Assembly (NCBI GenBank): GCA_045538895.1
Contig: JAZQEH010000032.1
Span: forward strand, 1-6,668
Length of the DNA: 6,668 nucleotides
From: UMGS902 sp045538895
Lineage (GTDB): Bacteria > Bacillota > Clostridia > Oscillospirales > CAG-272
Direction: 5' to 3'
The translations under genes and the position numbers were made by a program. Positions 1-4,600 of this stretch are shown piece by piece (the first letter of the stretch is position 1; the number at the start of each line of letters is the position of its first letter). The notes beneath the pieces were generated by a model, which worked only from the letters and a program-made list of their open reading frames with translations, ran no database searches and had not been told where the DNA came from.

Positions 1-435
1 GAGGCATGGATACGCGTCCCGGATGGCAAAGCCTCGGGTTGTATTATCGCAAACGCAAACGGACCGTATTATCACGGTTTCTGGCTTCAGATCAATAAAA
101 AAGGTTGTCCGGTGCTCAAGTTTTATGACAAGGTGCCGGATGGACCGAAAGCGACTGCTTATACCTATACTTTCTCAAACGCCGTGCTAAATAGCGGCAA
201 GTGGAATCATATCGCAATCACTACCGACGTGGCAAATCAAACGGTTTCGTGCTATATAAACGGTGTACTTAAAGAAACGCAGGAGTTTACGTACAATCCT
301 CCGCTTTCTCCGATGCCGCTTGTACTCGGCGGTGATAACCTTCCGGGCAACTATACTTACTTCAGGGGCCATCTTCGCTCGGCGGCACTCTTTTCCGATG
401 TGCGCACGGCAGATGAAATCAAGGCGGATATGGAG
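1..435 (+). other. LamG / concanavalin A-like lectin domain of gene 1 (partial)
   Basis: Residues 1-145 show the usual pattern of such a jelly-roll: an early GFWLQI strand, then the signature GKWNHIAITTD followed by CYINGVLKET, and a closing FRGHLRSAALFSDVRTADEI segment, which is how LamG_3-type domains end. The N-terminal strands may be missing because the window cuts the gene. The role is probably carbohydrate or protein binding; no specific ligand residues can be assigned. Confidence 0.75.
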
Positions 436-1590
436 AGCGTAGATGCGACCGATGCAAATATACTTGCAAGCTATGACCTCACAAACGCAACTTTCGGTGA
501 TGACGTAATCAAGGACGCATCGGGCAAAAACGATATGCTTCGTACAGAGTATTGGCAGGATTATATCGAGCCCGTAACCGACTTTGCATATTCCTTTGCG
601 ATTGTCGGCGACCAACAGAAAGTGACCAGTCTTCATCCCGATTATACGCACTATATGTACGACTGGATTTTGCAGAACAAGGATATCAAGAACATCCGAT
701 ACTTTTTGGCACCCGGCGACGTTACCGACCTCCGTACCGATAACGATTGGGAATGGGAGGGCGCTGTAGAACAGTTTGAGCGTCTTTCGGGCGTAATTCC
801 CATGGCGATTTCGCAGGGTAACCACGACTATGCAGACCCTTATGAAAAGTATATGAATTTCGAGGGAAACACCTCGGATATAGTAGGAAGATATGCGGAA
901 AATTCGGTTTTGAACCTTTACAAAACCGCAAAAATCGGAAAAACAGATTATCTTTTCTTAGTGCTTCAATACGGTCCTACCGATGCGGTGCTTGAGTGGG
1001 CGTGCGACGTTGTAGAGCAGTATCCGAACCACAAGGTTGTTGTGATTACGCATTCCTATCTGCATAGCGACGGTACAATTACCGACTCCGGCGATTACCT
1101 GGCTCCGTCGGGTAGCAGAAACGACGGCTTGAATATTTGGAACAAGTTTGTCCGCAAGTATGAAAATATTATTTTGGTTATTTGCGGTCATATCGAAACC
1201 TATGAAACTCTTGTAGTAAAATCTGTCGGTGATAACGGAAACGTAGTTACACAGATGCTTATCAATCCGCAGGCACTTGATATGGTTGAGCCCACGGGTA
1301 TCGTAACGATGTTTTATTTCAACGAAGACGGCAACGTGCTTACCACCGAGTTTTATTCCACGGTGAGAAAGCAGTATTATTTACCCGAGGTTTGCCGTAC
1401 CACTATTTATGTAGGTGAAAGAAACGGTGATGCCAACGGAGACGGTAATATCACCGTTGCGGATGCACTCTGCGCACTTTCCTCGGCGGTTGGCAAAGAA
1501 ACCTATAAGAATGCCGACATTGACGGTGACGGCAAAATCACCATGCAGGATGCACTCGGTATCATGCGTATTGCGGTGAAAGGAGAATGA
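1..1590 (+). CDS. Secreted LamG-metallophosphoesterase-dockerin protein (5' partial)
   Basis: The reading frame is open from base 1 and ends with TGA at 1588-1590, giving 529 visible residues; the start and any signal peptide lie upstream. Three parts are visible. Residues 1-145 resemble a LamG/concanavalin-like lectin domain. Residues about 196-435 are a calcineurin-like metallophosphoesterase with motifs GDQQ (203-206), GDVTD (239-243), GNHD (273-276), TH (350-351) and GHIE (396-399). Residues 476-529 are a type I dockerin with two calcium loops. From family knowledge it should hydrolyse a phosphomono- or diester outside the cell using two metal ions; the substrate cannot be read from sequence. 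LamG domains often bind glycans, so it may be held near a sugar polymer. It is coupled to the next gene, whose ribosome site lies inside its last codons. Motif I has Gln where His is usual and the last motif ends in Glu, so activity is likely but not certain. Confidence 0.93.
   Translation, partial: EAWIRVPDGKASGCIIANANGPYYHGFWLQINKKGCPVLKFYDKVPDGPKATAYTYTFSNAVLNSGKWNHIAITTDVANQTVSCYINGVLKETQEFTYNPPLSPMPLVLGGDNLPGNYTYFRGHLRSAALFSDVRTADEIKADMESVDATDANILASYDLTNATFGDDVIKDASGKNDMLRTEYWQDYIEPVTDFAYSFAIVGDQQKVTSLHPDYTHYMYDWILQNKDIKNIRYFLAPGDVTDLRTDNDWEWEGAVEQFERLSGVIPMAISQGNHDYADPYEKYMNFEGNTSDIVGRYAENSVLNLYKTAKIGKTDYLFLVLQYGPTDAVLEWACDVVEQYPNHKVVVITHSYLHSDGTITDSGDYLAPSGSRNDGLNIWNKFVRKYENIILVICGHIETYETLVVKSVGDNGNVVTQMLINPQALDMVEPTGIVTMFYFNEDGNVLTTEFYSTVRKQYYLPEVCRTTIYVGERNGDANGDGNITVADALCALSSAVGKETYKNADIDGDGKITMQDALGIMRIAVKGE
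586..1305 (+). other. Calcineurin-like metallophosphoesterase domain of gene 1
   Basis: All five metal-binding blocks of the fold occur in order: D204-x-Q206, G239-D240-x-x-D243, G273-N274-H275-D276, H351 after a hydrophobic strand (VVVITH), and G396-H397-I-E399. D240, N275-region, H351 and H397 keep the standard dinuclear-metal ligands. The departures are Q206 in place of His and E399 in place of His. A D-x-Q form of motif I is known to me from some branches of the superfamily (CPPED1-like proteins), so this is probably a subfamily feature rather than damage. Confidence 0.88.
1426..1587 (+). other. Type I dockerin domain at the C-terminus of gene 1
   Basis: There are two F-hand calcium loops. 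Loop 1 is D477-A-N479-G-D481-G-N-I-T-V-A-D488. Loop 2 is D506-I-D508-G-D510-G-K-I-T-M-Q-D517. Each is followed by a short helix (ALCALSSAV and ALGIMRIAV). All calcium ligands are present. The pair at loop positions 10-11, which sets cohesin choice in clostridial cellulosomes, is V-A in loop 1 and M-Q in loop 2, unlike the Ser/Thr pairs typical of Clostridium thermocellum. Expected role: attachment to a cohesin on a scaffold or cell-surface protein. Confidence 0.93.
1579..1586 (+). promoter_or_regulatory. Ribosome binding site that decides the start of gene 2
   Basis: The sequence AAAGGAGA is a near-perfect Shine-Dalgarno, and it lies inside the last codons of gene 1. AGGAG ends at 1585, one base before the ATG at 1587 but seven bases before the ATG at 1593. 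The spacing therefore favours 1593 as the true start. Either way, ribosomes ending gene 1 finish on top of this site, which is the arrangement of translational coupling. Confidence 0.85.
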
Positions 1591-1592
1591 AA

Positions 1593-1655
1593 ATGACTAA
1601 AAGAATAATTACCATACTTATTTTAGTTTTGTCGCTTTCGCTTTTTGCATCTGCG
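1593..1655 (+). other. Sec signal peptide of gene 2
   Basis: After M3 come the positive residues TKR, then a hydrophobic core IITILILVLSLSLF, then ASA, giving a signal peptidase I site of A-x-A form with cleavage expected after A23, before AEIST. No lipobox cysteine is present, so the protein is exported but not lipidated. Confidence 0.9.
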
Positions 1656-4600
1656 GCAGAAATCTCCACGGCAAACGATATGCTCACGCTTATGAACACT
1701 CCTTCCATGTGGGCAGACAGTTATACTCTTACAAACGATATTAACCTTGCCGATGCGACAAACGGTCTTTCGCAGACGCCTATCGGTACCGAGGAAAATC
1801 CGTTTACCGGTAACTTTAACGGTGGCGGTTATACCGTAAGCGGTATTGCAATCGACGGAGCCGCTCTCGGCATGACAGATAACGTCGGTCTTTTCGGATA
1901 TATCAAGAGTAGCGGTACTGTTACGATTGAAAACCTTACCGTAAGCGGTACTGTTAGCGGTAGCGGAGAGAATATCGGCGGTATTATCGGCTATATTTAC
2001 ACTACAAATATTACCATTCAAAATTGTACCAACCTTTGTACTGTTATCGGTAGTTCCGATTTTACAGGCGGTATCTTCGGCAGACTTGACTCGAGTTCGG
2101 AAAATGCCCTTATCAGTGGATGTAAAAACATGGGTGCAATCTCGTGTAACAGTTATGCCGGTGGTATTGCAGGCTTTTCCTCCAGTACAAGCGGTTCTAT
2201 CACCGTTGAAAAGTGCCTTAACACAGGCTCTGTTACAACTGTAGGCGGTGCGGCGGCAGGTATCGTGGGATACTGGCGAGATCAGGGCTCTTCGAAGGGC
2301 GCTTGCTCTGTTCGGGATTGTATGAACACCGGTGCCATAGTTGCAGGTACAAGCGGATACGCTGCCGGTATCATTGCACACGGAGCAGGTAAAGACGTTG
2401 CATATACAGTTACACGTTGCTTTAATACGGGTAAGATTACCGCAACCAAGGCAAGCTACGTGCGCCCGATAGTGGGCAGACCTTCTGCCTCAACCGCATC
2501 GGCAGGCGGAATTTCTGATTGCTATTACACTTCAACGGATAAATATACTACTGCGGCAACTTCGGGCGAAATCTACGTTTCGGATGCAACCGTAGCGGCT
2601 TCTGTTTCGGGACTTGGCGACGCTTTTGTCCTTGTTAATGGTTACGCTCCCGAGCTCAAGGTCTTCCATAAGCACATTGAGGATGGAGAATACATAATTA
2701 CAAGTGCAGCTCACAGTAAGATCTGTTACTGCGGAGAAACGGCAGTTTCTGAGGCACATACTTTTACAGACGGCACGTGCGATAAGTGCGGTGCACAGCA
2801 AACAATATGTGCACACGATGGCAAGTATGAAGTAATTGAAACCGCTCCGACCTGTTCCACAGTCGGAAGTAAGTATGAATACTGTCCCGACTGCAGCCAA
2901 AAGGTAGGTGACAGTATTGAACTCCCCGTTGATTTCGCAAATCATAGCGGCACACTTGCAATGTCTTTTGCAAACGGTTCGGTGAACTACGTTTGCTCGG
3001 CTTGTAGCAACGTTGTGTATACGGACAGTGCACTTCTTACTACCGTTTACGTTTCCGAAAGCGGAAAAGAACTTGTAGGAAACGTTACCTCACAGATAGG
3101 TACACAGGAAAATCCCTTCAAGAACTTTACCGAGGCTATGCAGTATGCTGCATACAATACAAATGACGTAACTGTAACTATCCTTGACAGCGCAACTACT
3201 CCGGCAAATTATAAAACTCCTTCCTTTACAAATACCATTACCGTAAAGGGCGGAACGCTCAACACAAATACCCGTTTCATTATGAACGGTCCGATGGTGT
3301 TCGAGCATATTTGCTTTGCTGACAGCGGCAATCCTTTTATTGCGGCTCAGGAACACAAAATCGTAATGGGAGAGGGAATCACCGTTTCAGGCGGAGACAT
3401 TTATCTTGTTGGCGGTTACGAAAGCGGAAGCGCTAAGAATAGCGACGTTTCCGCTACCGGATATTCAACCGATATAACCGTCCGTTCGGGTGCATACCGT
3501 GCTATTGTCGGTGCAAACAGAGGTCTTTCCGGTGCTTACTCTGGCACGATAAATATTACCATAGGTAAAACAAACGAAAACGATACTCTCCAAATTGCAA
3601 ATACGCTTGTAACTACTTCGCTTAATTACGATGGCGGTGACAACGTATATGCAACGGTTGTTTTTGACGGAGCCGTTGACTCTGTTGCAGATTTTTATGC
3701 AGTAGGCGCCGTTGATGCACAAGGTCATTTTGACGTTGACATCGTAGTACGGGGCGGCAATGCGGATTTAAGCAAACTTAAAGTTGCTCTCAAAGGAAGC
3801 GATTATGCACTGAATGTTTATTCCGACTCCCGCACGGACGGTGCCGATACATTTGCGGCGGCAATTATCGGTGAAGAAAACGTACAGCCTTACCGTCATT
3901 ATTGCTTAAAGGTAAACGGCGAGCATCCCGATGCAAATGCAGACGAAGTCTGTGACAATTGCGGTGCGAAAATCGGATGTGAGCACGAGAGCGGCGAATG
4001 GATTGAAACTTCATCTGCAAACTGTGCTGCTTTTGCAAAATACACTTGGTACTGTGCTGACTGCAAAGAGCTTATTGAGAATATGACAAAAGACGGCGAT
4101 AGCTATGCGGCAGATGTCCACGTTTCCGAGAGTTACGAGTGGCAAGCCAACGGCGAAAAGTATTACTTTATTTGCACTGCTTGTAAAACATCGGTAGAGC
4201 AGACAGAGGAGCCAACCGTTTACGTTTCCGAAAGCGGAAATGACAAAAATGACGGCTTGAATTCAGTAAATGCGGTTGCAAGCCTTACCGAAGCGGTAAG
4301 CCGTATTGCAAACGTTGGCGGTACAGTAGTGGTTTGCGGCAGCTATCCGCTTGACAATACCACGCTTCCCGCATATGCAAAGCCTATTACGATTAAAGGC
4401 TCGGATACTACCGACAGCTTCACAAGAGGCGGATTTAAGATTTCTTCAAAGACTCTTCTTTCTCTCGGCGGAGAAACCGTGCTTGACAATCTTCTTTTTG
4501 ACGGCAGTGCAACTTATATTATTGCTTGTAATTGGAACAACGTGACATTCGGTGCGATTGAAGCAATTAACAATGCACAGGCTTACATACTTTTAGGTAA

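Noticed and set aside
112..114. GTG as a start codon for gene 1
   Set aside because: The frame is open without a stop back to base 1 and reads as the LamG domain, with no ribosome site before 112; the GTG is an internal Val codon.
187..825. Minus-strand open frame of about 210 codons opposite gene 1
   Set aside because: It lies opposite a well-supported metallophosphoesterase; its translation is rich in Cys, Arg and Ile without domain pattern, and no ribosome site was seen.
1623..2381. Minus-strand open frame of about 250 codons opposite the GLUG region
   Set aside because: It is a by-product of the repetitive Gly/Thr/Ser codons on the + strand; the product is low-complexity Cys/Thr/Arg with no recognisable domain.
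4351..4545. Small + strand frame inside gene 2
   Set aside because: It is out of frame with an intact 1670-residue gene, has no ribosome site, and its predicted peptide shows no pattern.
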